64,000 nt of DNA from RUG11783 sp964599695 (GTDB taxonomy: Bacteria; Bacillota; Clostridia; Oscillospirales; Ruminococcaceae): positions 62,001 through 126,000 of the forward strand of contig CAZRGP010000002.1 in NCBI GenBank assembly GCA_964599695.1, given 5' to 3'. A model generated the notes under the pieces. The model saw only the letters and a list, made by a program, of their open reading frames with translations, made no database searches and was not told where the DNA came from. Both the position numbers and the translations under genes were made by a program. Shown one piece after another: positions 42,669 to 52,720 of the stretch; the first letter of the stretch is position 1; each line of letters begins with the position of its first letter.

Positions 42669-43565
42669 ATGATAAATGTAAATAGTTTGATGCATATTGA
42701 GGGTCTCACTATCCTTAAGGATGAACCCTTATCCAAATATACCGGTTTCAGAACTGGAGGGCCTTCTACCGTTCTCCTTCCTGACACCTTGGAGTGTTTT
42801 ATATCCACAATTCGCTCTTTGAAAGATAACCGCCTTCCTTTTTATGTCCTCGGTAATGGAAGCAATGTCCTAGCTCTAGATGAAGGATACGACGGTTTTA
42901 TTGTTCTTACGAAAAAAGCCCTTAACAGCATTGTGGTTGATGGCTCTTCTATAAAATCCGGCTCCGGCTGTATGCTGATTGAGGTGTGTAGGAACGCGCT
43001 TTCTCATTCTTTGTCCGGCCTAGAATTTGCCTACGGAATACCAGGCACCATTGGAGGTGCCGTGTATATGAACGCCGGAGCTTACGGAGATGAGATACGC
43101 AGTGTCATTAAAAAGGTTCAGATCCTAGATGATAACTGTGCAATTCGTGATCTTGATAAAGAAGAACTGGATTTAGGTTACAGGCACAGTATCTTTCAGG
43201 ATCATAAAGAATGGATCATACTTTCCGCTGAATTGGCTCTCAATCCCGGAAATCCTAAGGATATCTCTGATCGTATGAAGGAACTTCTGCAACGAAGAAA
43301 GGATAAACAGCCTCTTGAATTCCCCAGCTGCGGCAGCACTTTTAAGAGACCAGAAGGAAGTTTCGCTTCAAAACTTATAGATGAATGCGGACTCAAAGGA
43401 TATAGGATCGGGGGAGCCGCAGTAAGTGAAAAGCACGCCGGTTTTGTAATTAATCTTGATTCTGCTACTTCAAAGGATATTCTGGATCTTTGTCTTAATA
43501 TTCAAAAGATCGTACGTGATGATACCGGCTTTAATCTGGAACTGGAGGTCGAACTTCTGAAATAG
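42669..43565 (+). CDS. murB: UDP-N-acetylenolpyruvoylglucosamine reductase
   Basis: A 298-residue FAD enzyme making UDP-MurNAc for peptidoglycan. It has an FAD-binding N-terminus (TGFRTGGPS, LGNGSNVLALD), GIPGTIGGAVYMNAGAYG and the catalytic Ser in CGSTFKRPEG, typical of type II MurB. The SD is weak. It lies 12 bases after hprK and directly before whiA; in many Clostridia rapZ and yvcK lie between them. Confidence 0.95.
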   Translation: MINVNSLMHIEGLTILKDEPLSKYTGFRTGGPSTVLLPDTLECFISTIRSLKDNRLPFYVLGNGSNVLALDEGYDGFIVLTKKALNSIVVDGSSIKSGSGCMLIEVCRNALSHSLSGLEFAYGIPGTIGGAVYMNAGAYGDEIRSVIKKVQILDDNCAIRDLDKEELDLGYRHSIFQDHKEWIILSAELALNPGNPKDISDRMKELLQRRKDKQPLEFPSCGSTFKRPEGSFASKLIDECGLKGYRIGGAAVSEKHAGFVINLDSATSKDILDLCLNIQKIVRDDTGFNLELEVELLK

Positions 43566-43567
43566 GA

Positions 43568-44482
43568 ATGAGTTTTTCCAATAAATGCAAAGAGGAGATT
43601 CTTGAAACTGACTTCAGCGATAAGAATATCGCTGAAGCTTTGATATACGGCCTGTTTTCATTTTCATCCGGTGTTAATACCGATGAAATACTGATTACAT
43701 CCGAGAATATATCCCTTCTGGAGACTGCTGCATTTTGTATGGTTTCAATAGGAATTGATGAATCTTACATAGAGATAATTCCCGGCATTAAGACCTACAC
43801 GCTTTCTGTTACTTCGCGTGACAAAACTGAACTCCTGCTGGACCGTTTTGACCTTATGCTTTCTTCTGGAACTTATGAATTAAATGATTCCATCGTTTAT
43901 ACCCCGGAAACCCGAAAAGCATATATCATTGGCGCCTTTCTAGGCTCAGGTACCATCTTGTCACCGAGCAAAGGATACCATCTTCAGTTTTCTACTCAGC
44001 ATTCCGAAAGGGCGCAAACCTTGTACAATCTTCTGCATGAGGAAGGATTTGAAGCAAAGTTCTCCAGGAATGCCTACAACTGGATCATATATTTCAAGAA
44101 CTCCTCTATGATCGAGGATTTACTTACTTATATGGGTGCAATGTCCTGCTCGATGGAAGTTATGGAACTGAAGGTATACAAAGAGGTTAAAAATACTGTA
44201 ACAAGAAGAGTAAACTGCGAAAGCGCCAATTTGCAGAAGACAATTGCCTCCGCGTCCGACGATGTGGAAATGTTCCGTGCTTTTCTTTCCTCAGGTGGAG
44301 GAAAAAAACTTAAGAAGGACCAACTTGCACTTGCAAAACTACGTATAAACCACCCTGAGTTTTCTTTTACTGAACTCGCAGATCAATTAGGAGACGATAT
44401 AACAAAATCCGGTGTAAATCACAGACTTCGTAAACTGAGAGAGATCATACGAGAGAACAATAATCATGACGACAATCAATGA
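43568..44482 (+). CDS. whiA: DNA-binding protein WhiA
   Basis: A 304-residue protein with a degenerate LAGLIDADG-like N-terminal domain (IGAFLGSGTILSPSKGYHLQF) and a C-terminal helix-turn-helix (LAKLRINHPEFSFTELADQLG). WhiA affects chromosome segregation and cell division in Firmicutes. It begins just after murB, and its last 17 bases overlap dnaE. Confidence 0.94.
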   Translation: MSFSNKCKEEILETDFSDKNIAEALIYGLFSFSSGVNTDEILITSENISLLETAAFCMVSIGIDESYIEIIPGIKTYTLSVTSRDKTELLLDRFDLMLSSGTYELNDSIVYTPETRKAYIIGAFLGSGTILSPSKGYHLQFSTQHSERAQTLYNLLHEEGFEAKFSRNAYNWIIYFKNSSMIEDLLTYMGAMSCSMEVMELKVYKEVKNTVTRRVNCESANLQKTIASASDDVEMFRAFLSSGGGKKLKKDQLALAKLRINHPEFSFTELADQLGDDITKSGVNHRLRKLREIIRENNNHDDNQ

Positions 44483-47400
44483 CAATCAATTTGTTCATCT
44501 TCACCTGCATACTGAATACAGTTTGCTGGATGGTGCATGCAGAATTGACAGACTGATGGAGCATCTCAAGTCCATCGGTCAGACTGCAGTAGCAATTACG
44601 GACCATGGCGTTATGTATGGTTGTGTCGATTTTTATAAAGCTGCCAAGAAAGCAGGGATCAAACCGATTATCGGTTGCGAGGCTTATGTAGCCCCTCGTA
44701 CAAGGCACGACATGGTACATAAAATTGACAGCTCGCCTTATCATCTGATCCTCCTCTGTAAGAACGAAACAGGATATCGAAATCTCATTAAGATGGTTTC
44801 TGCCTCGAACATTGATGGTTTTTATAACAAACCACGCATAGACAGGGAGCTTCTTGAGAAATACCATGAAGGTCTCATATGCCTCTCCGCCTGTTTGGCA
44901 GGAGAGATACCTCAGAAACTGCTGAACGACGAATACAGCGCGGCTCTTGAAGTCGCCCGTTACTATAAAAATCTTTTCGGAGAGGGAAACTACTATATAG
45001 AACTTCAGAACCATGGAATTGAGGAAGAAATACGCATTATTCCTGATCTGATCCGAATCGCACGCTCTTTGGACATTCCTCTTGTGGCTACAAACGACTG
45101 CCACTATATTCGCAAGGAAGATCATGAGATGCAGCACGTGCTTGTCTGCATACAGACAAATGCATCCTATGATGATTCACCTCTCGAATTTAAGACAAAC
45201 GAGTTCTATGTGAAATCCGCACAGGAAATGTATGACCTGTTTGCACAGATTCCTGAAGCAGTCACAAACTCCGCCAAAATCGCGGAATCATGTAATTTTG
45301 ATTTTGAATTCGGCAATACAAAATTACCAGCATTCCATGCTCCTGACGGAAAGGATAATCTGGCTTTTTTCAATGAGTTATGTGATAACGGACTCGTAAA
45401 AAGATACGGCGAAAACCCTTCAAAAGAAATTAGAGACAGGCTTGAATATGAAAAAAAGGTAGTTACCCAAATGGGGTACGTGAACTACTACCTGATAGTC
45501 TGGGATTTCATTGATTATGCCAGACGACATGACATTCCGGTTGGCCCCGGAAGAGGATCCGGCGCTGGAAGTTTAGCAGCATATTGTATGGGTATAACAG
45601 ACCTGGATCCAATCAAATATAATTTGATATTTGAGCGTTTTTTAAATCCGGAACGGGTAACTATGCCGGATTTTGACATCGATTTCTGTTACGAAAAACG
45701 CTCCAAAGTCATTGACTATGTTATAGAGAAATATGGTTCCGATCACGTTGCCCAAATTATCACCTTCGGTACTATGGCAGCGCGCCTTGCTGTACGTGAT
45801 GTCGGAAGAGTGCTGGAATATCCTTACTCTCAGGTAGACTCCATCGCTAAAATGATTCCTTCCGAATTAAACATTACCATCCAGAAGGCTTTTGACAGAA
45901 ATCCCGAATTGAAAAAAGCATACGACAGCAGCAGTGATGTCAAGCGTCTGCTGGATTTGGCGATGCAGGTAGAAGGAATGCCCAGACATGCTTCTACACA
46001 TGCAGCCGGTGTTGTTATAACAGATAGGGAAGTCAGTGACTACGTTCCTCTCGCCAAAAACGAGAACAATATTGTGACACAGTTCACCATGACGACACTT
46101 GAGGAACTCGGGTTGCTCAAGATGGACTTTTTGGGTCTCCGAACATTAACGGTCATTTCAGATGCCGAAAAAATGGTTAAAAAGAAGGATCCTTCATTCA
46201 GCATAGATTCTATAGATTTTGATGATCCTAAAGTGTTCGGTATGCTGTCTAACGGTGACACGCTCGGTGTGTTTCAGCTTGAATCTTCAGGTATGAGACA
46301 GTTGATCGTTAATATGCAACCCAGGAGCCTGGAAGATCTGATTGCTATCATTTCTTTGTATCGTCCGGGCCCAATGGACTCCATTCCTGTGTATCTGGAA
46401 AACAGAAAGAATCCCGATCACACAACATATATCACTCCTGAACTCGAACCGATTCTGAATGTTACAAATGGAGTGATCATTTATCAGGAACAGGTCATGC
46501 AAATATGCAGAGATCTGGCTGGATTCTCTTTTGGCAAAGCGGATGTTGTGCGCAGAGCTATGGCCAAAAAGAAAAAAGCTGTCATGGAGCAAAGTGGCAT
46601 TGAATTTGTGGAGGGATGCAAAGAAAGAGGAATCTCCCCGGAAAAAGCAAATAGAATATTCGATGAGATGTCTTCTTTTGCTTCGTATGCATTCAACAAA
46701 TCTCATGCAGCAGTTTATGCAGACGTTGCCTACCAGACTGCTTATCTAAAAGCTTATTATCCTCTTGAATTTATGGCTGCGCTGATGACAAGCATTCTGG
46801 ATAACACGGACAAACTATTGGAATACATCGCCGAATGTCAGCGTCTGGAAATTTCGATCCTTCCTCCGGATGTCAATACCAGTTCTGAAGTATTTACAGT
46901 TGAAAATGACCATATCCGTTTCGGCCTTCTTGCAATTAAGAACGTTGGCAGGGGACTTGTAGATTCTATTGTAAAAGAACGCTCGAATAACGGGATTTAC
47001 CGGAGTTTTTCTGACTTTTACAGCCGACTTCCGCATACGAATGAACTGAATAGGAGGGCATTCGAGAATCTCATCAAAAGCGGTGCTTTGGACTGTTTGG
47101 GCCAGAATAGAAAGACCATGATTCAAAACATTGATGCCGTAACTAAAAATTATGGTAAAAACCGTAGGGACGAGCTGGAAGGGCAGCTCACATTCGGCAG
47201 TTATGATGATCTAGGTGAAGTCCATCAATTCCAAACAGATAACGATCTCGCGAAGTATGAGGAATATCCCACCAATGAACTCCTTCATTTTGAGAAAGAA
47301 TCGCTTGGACTGTATGTATCCAGCCATCCGCTCCAGCAATACTCAGATGAAATACGCTCACTGCGTTTCACTCAATTTCGTGATATAGCGGATTCTCCTG

Positions 47401-47993
47401 ATCATTTCGATAATAGAGTCGTGAGCGTTTTCTGCGAAATTACATCGATCAAGAATAAAACCACTAAGAAAAATGAAGTTATGGCATTTGTACAGGCAGA
47501 AGACCTCACCGGTACAATGGAGTTATTTGTTTTTCCCAATACTCTTTCCCGATACTCTTCTGTCCTGAAAAAAGACAGTCTCCTTGTGTTTACGGGAAGG
47601 GTTTCCTCAAAAGAAGAGGAAGCTCCCAAACTCTTGGTGTCTGACGTGTACATGTTGAACGATTATAAGAACAGATCCGTAGCCGTCTCGTCCAAAAATG
47701 CCGCGATGTCGGACAACGTTAATAATCCGGACAATGGTACCGTGAAAGATGAGAAGAAAACCGGAAACGTAGTTCTGTACCTAAGGCTTCCTTCTGAGAA
47801 CGACACGGATTTGATAGAGAGAATCAGTGCAATACTTCGTATTTTTCATGGTTCAATTCCTGTTCACTTTTACTATTCGGATTCACGACGCAATATACTT
47901 GTTCCGGAAAAACTATTCGCTTCAACGGAACCTTATTTAAAGGAAGTTCTTGTAAAGATACTGGGTGACAATAACGTAGTATATAAGATCTGA
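44466..47993 (+). CDS. dnaE: DNA polymerase III alpha subunit, DnaE type
   Basis: A 1175-residue polymerase with an N-terminal PHP domain (HLHLHTEYSLLDGACRI), a palm with catalytic acids in MPDFDIDFCYEKR, finger motifs ending GPMDSIPVYLENRK, tandem HhH and a C-terminal OB domain (about 1000-1060). In Firmicutes DnaE extends primers on the lagging strand beside PolC. The full length matches the family. It overlaps whiA by 17 bases, and ligA follows within 20 bases. Confidence 0.96.
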   Translation: MTTINDNQFVHLHLHTEYSLLDGACRIDRLMEHLKSIGQTAVAITDHGVMYGCVDFYKAAKKAGIKPIIGCEAYVAPRTRHDMVHKIDSSPYHLILLCKNETGYRNLIKMVSASNIDGFYNKPRIDRELLEKYHEGLICLSACLAGEIPQKLLNDEYSAALEVARYYKNLFGEGNYYIELQNHGIEEEIRIIPDLIRIARSLDIPLVATNDCHYIRKEDHEMQHVLVCIQTNASYDDSPLEFKTNEFYVKSAQEMYDLFAQIPEAVTNSAKIAESCNFDFEFGNTKLPAFHAPDGKDNLAFFNELCDNGLVKRYGENPSKEIRDRLEYEKKVVTQMGYVNYYLIVWDFIDYARRHDIPVGPGRGSGAGSLAAYCMGITDLDPIKYNLIFERFLNPERVTMPDFDIDFCYEKRSKVIDYVIEKYGSDHVAQIITFGTMAARLAVRDVGRVLEYPYSQVDSIAKMIPSELNITIQKAFDRNPELKKAYDSSSDVKRLLDLAMQVEGMPRHASTHAAGVVITDREVSDYVPLAKNENNIVTQFTMTTLEELGLLKMDFLGLRTLTVISDAEKMVKKKDPSFSIDSIDFDDPKVFGMLSNGDTLGVFQLESSGMRQLIVNMQPRSLEDLIAIISLYRPGPMDSIPVYLENRKNPDHTTYITPELEPILNVTNGVIIYQEQVMQICRDLAGFSFGKADVVRRAMAKKKKAVMEQSGIEFVEGCKERGISPEKANRIFDEMSSFASYAFNKSHAAVYADVAYQTAYLKAYYPLEFMAALMTSILDNTDKLLEYIAECQRLEISILPPDVNTSSEVFTVENDHIRFGLLAIKNVGRGLVDSIVKERSNNGIYRSFSDFYSRLPHTNELNRRAFENLIKSGALDCLGQNRKTMIQNIDAVTKNYGKNRRDELEGQLTFGSYDDLGEVHQFQTDNDLAKYEEYPTNELLHFEKESLGLYVSSHPLQQYSDEIRSLRFTQFRDIADSPDHFDNRVVSVFCEITSIKNKTTKKNEVMAFVQAEDLTGTMELFVFPNTLSRYSSVLKKDSLLVFTGRVSSKEEEAPKLLVSDVYMLNDYKNRSVAVSSKNAAMSDNVNNPDNGTVKDEKKTGNVVLYLRLPSENDTDLIERISAILRIFHGSIPVHFYYSDSRRNILVPEKLFASTEPYLKEVLVKILGDNNVVYKI

Positions 47994-48009
47994 GAGGATG
48001 TTTTCCAAA

Positions 48010-49986
48010 ATGAATGTTTCAGAAGCTCAAAAAAGAATCTCCTACCTGCAGGAATTCCTGAAAGAGAATTCCCGGCTATATTACGAGGAAGACAATCCTC
48101 TGATCGAAGATGAGGAGTATGATCATCTTCTGCGTGAATTGGAGGAGCTTGAGGAACAGTTTCCTCAGTTTCGCTCTAATACTTCTCCCACTGTTACTGT
48201 AGGAGGAAATACATCGCAGAAATTCAGCGATGTCATTCACCAAGTAAAAATGGAGAGTTTATCTGACGTCTTCTCTCCTGAGGAAGTCATTGATTTTGTG
48301 GACAAAGTCAAAGGCGAATATCCGGATGTTGAGTTCTCTGTCGAGCCGAAAATCGACGGATTGTCCGTTTCACTGGAATATGAAAACGGCATTCTAGTGA
48401 GAGGCTCTACCCGTGGAAACGGAACAATTGGAGAAGATGTAACAGAGAACATCCGAATGATCCAATCGATTCCTGTATCTTTACCATGCAGTACCTCCTA
48501 CCTGGAAGTAAGAGGCGAAGTGTACATGCCACGTAAGGTCTTCGCTGATCTTGTAGAACAACAGGAAAAAGAAGGGATCACTCCATTTAAAAATCCAAGG
48601 AATGCTGCTGCAGGCTCGCTGCGTCAAAAGGACTCAGATATAACAAGACAAAGAAAATTGGATATATTTGTTTTCAATGTTCAACGTACATCTGAAAAAC
48701 TTACGAGCCACTGTGAGAGTCTCGACTGGATCAATTCTCTCGGTCTTCACGTGATCGAATCCTATAAACGCTGCAGTACCGGAGAAGAAGTTCTGAAGGA
48801 GATCGGCCGCATCGGTGATCTCCGCAGTACACTTCCTTACGATATAGACGGCGCGGTCGTAAAGGTGGATAACTTGCAAGTCAGGGATGAGCTCGGCTCT
48901 ACAGTTAAGGTGCCGCGATGGGCGATCGCTTATAAATATCCTGCGGAAATCAAAGCGTCTACATTACTTGACATTGAAGTAACTGTTGGGAGAACCGGTG
49001 TCCTTACGCCTACTGCTGTGTTTGAACCAGTCATCATATCTGGTTCTACCGTCTCGCGTGCAAGTCTGCATAATCAGGATAATATTAACCGTCTCGACAT
49101 TCGAATCGGAGATACGATTGAAGTGCGAAAAGCAGGTGAAATTATTCCGGAGATTATCAAGGCTTATGCTCACAAAGAGGGTTCGCACGTTTTCCGGCTT
49201 CCCGAGACATGCCCCAGTTGCGGATCGAAAGTAGTTCAGCTCGGCGATGAAGTCGCTTATAGATGCATTAATCCGGAATGCCCGGAACAAATGCGGCAAA
49301 ACCTGATCTATTACTGTTCAAAAGGCGGTATGGATATCCTTGGAATGGGTCCTTCCACAATAGACTCTCTCTTAAAAGCGGGCCTTATCCACAGTGTTGC
49401 TGACATATATGCCCTTACTGTTGATGACCTTACTCTTCTCGACAATTTCAAGGATAAATCAGCGAATAATCTGATTCGCGCTATTGAGAACAGCAAAAAC
49501 AACAATCTTAATCAACTAATAACTGCACTTGGGATCAGGAATTGCGGGGGAAAGGCGGCTTTGCTTCTTTGTGAGAATCTGGGCTCTATTGAAACTATTA
49601 TGTCTGCTTCTCCGGAAAGGATCTCCTCTATTTCCGGCCTAGGTGAAACAATTGGGCAAAGCGTCTATGATTACTTCAGCCAGACCGGAGCTAAAGATTT
49701 AATTAATCGTCTGCGTTCCTATGGGGTCAATATGCAGTTCCATTCGGATAAAGTGTCCTCCAAATTAACTGGTATGAACATTGTTGTTACCGGAACGCTT
49801 GCGAATTATTCACGAAAAGAGATTGAAGATACCATTAAACAAAACGGTGGTACTGTGACTTCATCAGTTTCAAAAAAAACCAAATACGTTATAGTGGGAG
49901 ATAATCCAGGCAGCAAGGCTGTGAAAGCTAGAGAATTGAATATACCTATTCTTACTGAAAATGAATTTGAAGAGATGATACGCTGA
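48010..49986 (+). CDS. ligA: NAD-dependent DNA ligase
   Basis: A 658-residue ligase that seals nicks in replication and repair. It has the adenylation Lys in EPKIDGLSV, an OB fold, a four-Cys zinc finger (CPSCGSK ... CINPEC), HhH repeats and a C-terminal BRCT domain (about 585-658). Two starts are possible: ATG 47998 touches the GAGAGG SD with no spacing, so ATG 48010 is preferred. It is the last gene of the hprK run. Confidence 0.95.
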   Translation: MNVSEAQKRISYLQEFLKENSRLYYEEDNPLIEDEEYDHLLRELEELEEQFPQFRSNTSPTVTVGGNTSQKFSDVIHQVKMESLSDVFSPEEVIDFVDKVKGEYPDVEFSVEPKIDGLSVSLEYENGILVRGSTRGNGTIGEDVTENIRMIQSIPVSLPCSTSYLEVRGEVYMPRKVFADLVEQQEKEGITPFKNPRNAAAGSLRQKDSDITRQRKLDIFVFNVQRTSEKLTSHCESLDWINSLGLHVIESYKRCSTGEEVLKEIGRIGDLRSTLPYDIDGAVVKVDNLQVRDELGSTVKVPRWAIAYKYPAEIKASTLLDIEVTVGRTGVLTPTAVFEPVIISGSTVSRASLHNQDNINRLDIRIGDTIEVRKAGEIIPEIIKAYAHKEGSHVFRLPETCPSCGSKVVQLGDEVAYRCINPECPEQMRQNLIYYCSKGGMDILGMGPSTIDSLLKAGLIHSVADIYALTVDDLTLLDNFKDKSANNLIRAIENSKNNNLNQLITALGIRNCGGKAALLLCENLGSIETIMSASPERISSISGLGETIGQSVYDYFSQTGAKDLINRLRSYGVNMQFHSDKVSSKLTGMNIVVTGTLANYSRKEIEDTIKQNGGTVTSSVSKKTKYVIVGDNPGSKAVKARELNIPILTENEFEEMIR

Positions 49987-49989
49987 TTG

Positions 49990-50020
49990 AAACAGCAAAG
50001 CTGATCGCTTTGCTGTTTTC
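49990..50020 (+). terminator. Terminator after ligA
   Basis: A 12-bp stem (AAACAGCAAAGC / GCTTTGCTGTTT) with a TGATC loop is followed by TTCCTT. Confidence 0.8.
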
Positions 50021-50036
50021 CTTAACAGTATGTTAA

Positions 50037-50065
50037 TTGAATGGGTACATTGCGGGTGATATAAT
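50037..50065 (+). promoter_or_regulatory. Promoter of nusB operon
   Basis: TTGAAT (50037-50042), a 17-base spacer and TATAAT (50060-50065), about 34 bases before the nusB ATG. Confidence 0.8.
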
Positions 50066-50099
50066 TTAGGATAGTTTTTTATGAGGTGGAATATTAAAA

Positions 50100-50495
50100 A
50101 TGACTCGATCTGACGCGCGTAGAAATGCTTTCCTGTACGTGTTCCAGTTATATGCAAACGATGAGATCCTGATGGATGAGCCTCTTGAATTGGAAGATGA
50201 CCTCACACTCGAATCTGATGAATTCACGAAGCTTATCGTCAACTATACAATAGAGCATCGTGAAGAAATCGATAAGAAGATCTCTGACAATCTGAAAGGG
50301 TGGACGATCGATCGGCTTTCCAAGGTATCGCTTGCTATCCTTCGTATCAGTGTAGCTCAGTTGCTATATATGGATGATATTCCATCCGGAGTCGTGATCA
50401 ATGAGGCTGTTGAACTCTCCAAACACTTCGGAGATTCGGAAGATTATCAGTTTATCAACGGTGCTTTAGGTAAAATAGAAAAATCGTTGAACTGA
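50100..50495 (+). CDS. nusB: Transcription antitermination factor NusB
   Basis: A 131-residue all-helical protein that binds boxA RNA with S10 for rRNA antitermination. It starts TRSDARRNAFLYVFQ and contains WTIDRLSKVSLAILRISVAQL and INEAVELSKHFGD. The RBS GAGGTGG is strong. It is the first gene of a run through recN, as in many Clostridia. Confidence 0.95.
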   Translation: MTRSDARRNAFLYVFQLYANDEILMDEPLELEDDLTLESDEFTKLIVNYTIEHREEIDKKISDNLKGWTIDRLSKVSLAILRISVAQLLYMDDIPSGVVINEAVELSKHFGDSEDYQFINGALGKIEKSLN

Positions 50496-50507
50496 TACTG
50501 AATTGAT

Positions 50508-51653
50508 ATGAATCGCGAAAGCATAACCGTAACAGCATTAAATAGATATGTGAAATCTCTTCTGGAGTCTGATGAGGTACTGTCTCAGATCTGGGTTGAG
50601 GGGGAGATCTCAAGTTTTAAACTTCACACACCGTCCGGCCATATGTATTTCAGATTAATTGACGGGCATTGCGGGGTAAAATGTGTGATGTTTTATTCTA
50701 ATGCCTCAAAATTGAAGTTTATGCCCAAAGACGGTATGAAAGTTCTCGTTAACTGCAGTGTTTCCCTTTATGAGGCAACCGGCGATTTCCAGTTATATGT
50801 ACGCGATATCATTGAAAAAGGCGAAGGAAAACGTAAACAGGACCTGGATATACTAAAAGAAAAGTTCCAAAAGATGGGCCTGTTTGATAGCTCCAGAAAG
50901 AAACGACTTCCTCCATCACCAAAAAGTATTGCAGTCATCACCTCCGAATCCGGAGCGGCTATAAAAGACATCTTCAATGTTATATCCCGTCGAAACCCGC
51001 TTGTTCGTCTGCAACTATATCCTGTAAATGTCCAAGGAGCATTTGCGGTGGATACCATTTGCAGTCGGATAGACGATATCAATAATTGTAAGAACGACGT
51101 CCCGGACCTTGTTATCATCGCCAGGGGCGGGGGAAGCAAAGATGATCTTTGGATCTTCAATGAAGAACGCCTTGTTTTGAAGGCCGCCTCTTTAAAAGTA
51201 CCATTTATCTCCGCTGTCGGCCACGAGATCGATTTTTCTCTTCTCGATTTTGTAGCTGATCTTCGTGCCCCAACTCCATCCGCGGCCGCCGAATTAGCCG
51301 TACCGGACCTTCAGGAAGCACTGATTCACAGTGAGACATTGCTCAATAATATCAAAGGACGCCTTCTTATACTGATTCAGAATAAAAAAGACAATCTGAC
51401 GGAATCCAAAAACGAACTCAATCAGACAATCGATTTTTATATTGATGGAAAAAGGAAAGAACTGGATACCTTGGAGAAATCCTGCTATGCACTTTCTCCG
51501 GTCCACGTCTTACAACGAGGCTATACTTTTGTTAAAAAAGGCGACAGCGTTCTCTCGCATGCTGCTGATGCATCGGTAGATGATAAGGTTGCGGTCGTTT
51601 TCTCAGATGGCCAGCTTAATTGTATTGTTAAAGAGGTAATTCGCAATGAATGA
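50508..51653 (+). CDS. xseA: Exodeoxyribonuclease VII large subunit
   Basis: A 381-residue nuclease subunit with an N-terminal OB domain (about 1-100), a catalytic core (IAVITSESGAAIKDI, DLVIIARGGGS, SAVGHEIDF, RAPTPSAAAE) and a coiled-coil C-terminus that binds XseB. No strong SD is visible. It overlaps xseB by 8 bases. Confidence 0.95.
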   Translation: MNRESITVTALNRYVKSLLESDEVLSQIWVEGEISSFKLHTPSGHMYFRLIDGHCGVKCVMFYSNASKLKFMPKDGMKVLVNCSVSLYEATGDFQLYVRDIIEKGEGKRKQDLDILKEKFQKMGLFDSSRKKRLPPSPKSIAVITSESGAAIKDIFNVISRRNPLVRLQLYPVNVQGAFAVDTICSRIDDINNCKNDVPDLVIIARGGGSKDDLWIFNEERLVLKAASLKVPFISAVGHEIDFSLLDFVADLRAPTPSAAAELAVPDLQEALIHSETLLNNIKGRLLILIQNKKDNLTESKNELNQTIDFYIDGKRKELDTLEKSCYALSPVHVLQRGYTFVKKGDSVLSHAADASVDDKVAVVFSDGQLNCIVKEVIRNE

Positions 51654-51882
51654 AGATTTGATCACCTTCGAACAGGACTTAGCTCGAATAGAGGATATAG
51701 TAAATCAATTATCTGCCGGTACCGTCGGATTGAATGATGCTGTCGCTCTGTATGAAGAATCCGTTGCGCGGCTACGTCATGCGAGGGATCTTTTGGATAA
51801 AGCCGAACTTCGTGTGATCCGTCTGTCAACCGAGAATAATAACAAAGGGGAAGACTCCGTTGAATTATCAGGAAAAGATTGA
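51646..51882 (+). CDS. xseB: Exodeoxyribonuclease VII small subunit
   Basis: A 78-residue helical subunit (FEQDLARIEDIVNQLSAG ... LNDAVALYEESVARL) that assembles with XseA. It sits between xseA and ispA and overlaps both. Confidence 0.93.
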   Translation: MNEDLITFEQDLARIEDIVNQLSAGTVGLNDAVALYEESVARLRHARDLLDKAELRVIRLSTENNNKGEDSVELSGKD

Positions 51883-52720
51883 TCAATATCTGGAAACTGT
51901 AAATAATGGGCTCATGTTTTTTACCCGAAAGGATAAAGGCCTAGTCGGAGAAGCAATGCGCTACAGTCTGATCGGCGGAGGAAAAAGAGTAAGGCCGACA
52001 CTTGCGCTGATGACCTGCGAGTCTCTTTGTGGTGATTGGCAGCCAGCGTTGCTTCCTTCCTTGGCAATTGAAATGGTTCATTCCTACTCGCTAATACACG
52101 ATGACCTTCCGTGCATGGACAATGATGATTACCGTCGCGGACAGTTATCCTGCCACAAAAAATACGGCGAAACGGTTGCTCTTCTGGCAGGAGATGCTTT
52201 GCAGGCTAAAGCTTATGAACTCCTTGCGAGCATTCCGGACGCTGCAATTGGGCTTCATTGTGTAAAGATCTTATCTGAAGCATCCGGTATATCCGGAATG
52301 GTATACGGGCAGGAGCTTGATTTGTCCGAGAGCAAAGATCTTCATTCTTTACAACTCATAAACCGTAACAAGACCGGAAAAATGATTACTGCGGCTGTTC
52401 TGCTTGGCGAAGCGGCAGCAGCCAACCAGGATCCTACAATTAAAACATCACTCAAACAATATGCAGACAACATTGGGGAAGTTTTCCAAATTGTTGACGA
52501 CATTCTTGATGTCACCAGCACCAATGAAGTTTTGGGGAAACCCGTTGGTAGTGACATTAAGAACAATAAAGAAACATATGTGAGTCTATTCGGTCTGGAG
52601 AAAGCTAAGGATTATGCGAATGAGTTGACACAAAGTGCTTGTGATCAACTGAGTTCGTTGAAGGATAAGGCAGCTCCTCTAAAATGGTATGCCAATCAAT
52701 TATTAGTGAGGATTAAATGA
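51860..52720 (+). CDS. ispA: Polyprenyl (farnesyl/geranyl) diphosphate synthase
   Basis: A 286-residue prenyltransferase that condenses IPP with allylic diphosphates. The first Asp-rich motif is HDDLPCMDNDDYRRG, the second VDDILD near residue 214, with GGGKRVRP near 35. It begins at TTG inside the end of xseB, with GGGGAAG upstream. Its place just before dxs fits the MEP isoprenoid pathway. Confidence 0.94.
   Translation: MNYQEKIDQYLETVNNGLMFFTRKDKGLVGEAMRYSLIGGGKRVRPTLALMTCESLCGDWQPALLPSLAIEMVHSYSLIHDDLPCMDNDDYRRGQLSCHKKYGETVALLAGDALQAKAYELLASIPDAAIGLHCVKILSEASGISGMVYGQELDLSESKDLHSLQLINRNKTGKMITAAVLLGEAAAANQDPTIKTSLKQYADNIGEVFQIVDDILDVTSTNEVLGKPVGSDIKNNKETYVSLFGLEKAKDYANELTQSACDQLSSLKDKAAPLKWYANQLLVRIK

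Noticed and set aside
44445..45137. Long open frame on the minus strand opposite dnaE
   Set aside because: It lies fully inside the conserved dnaE coding region, has no recognisable motif and is a shadow frame.
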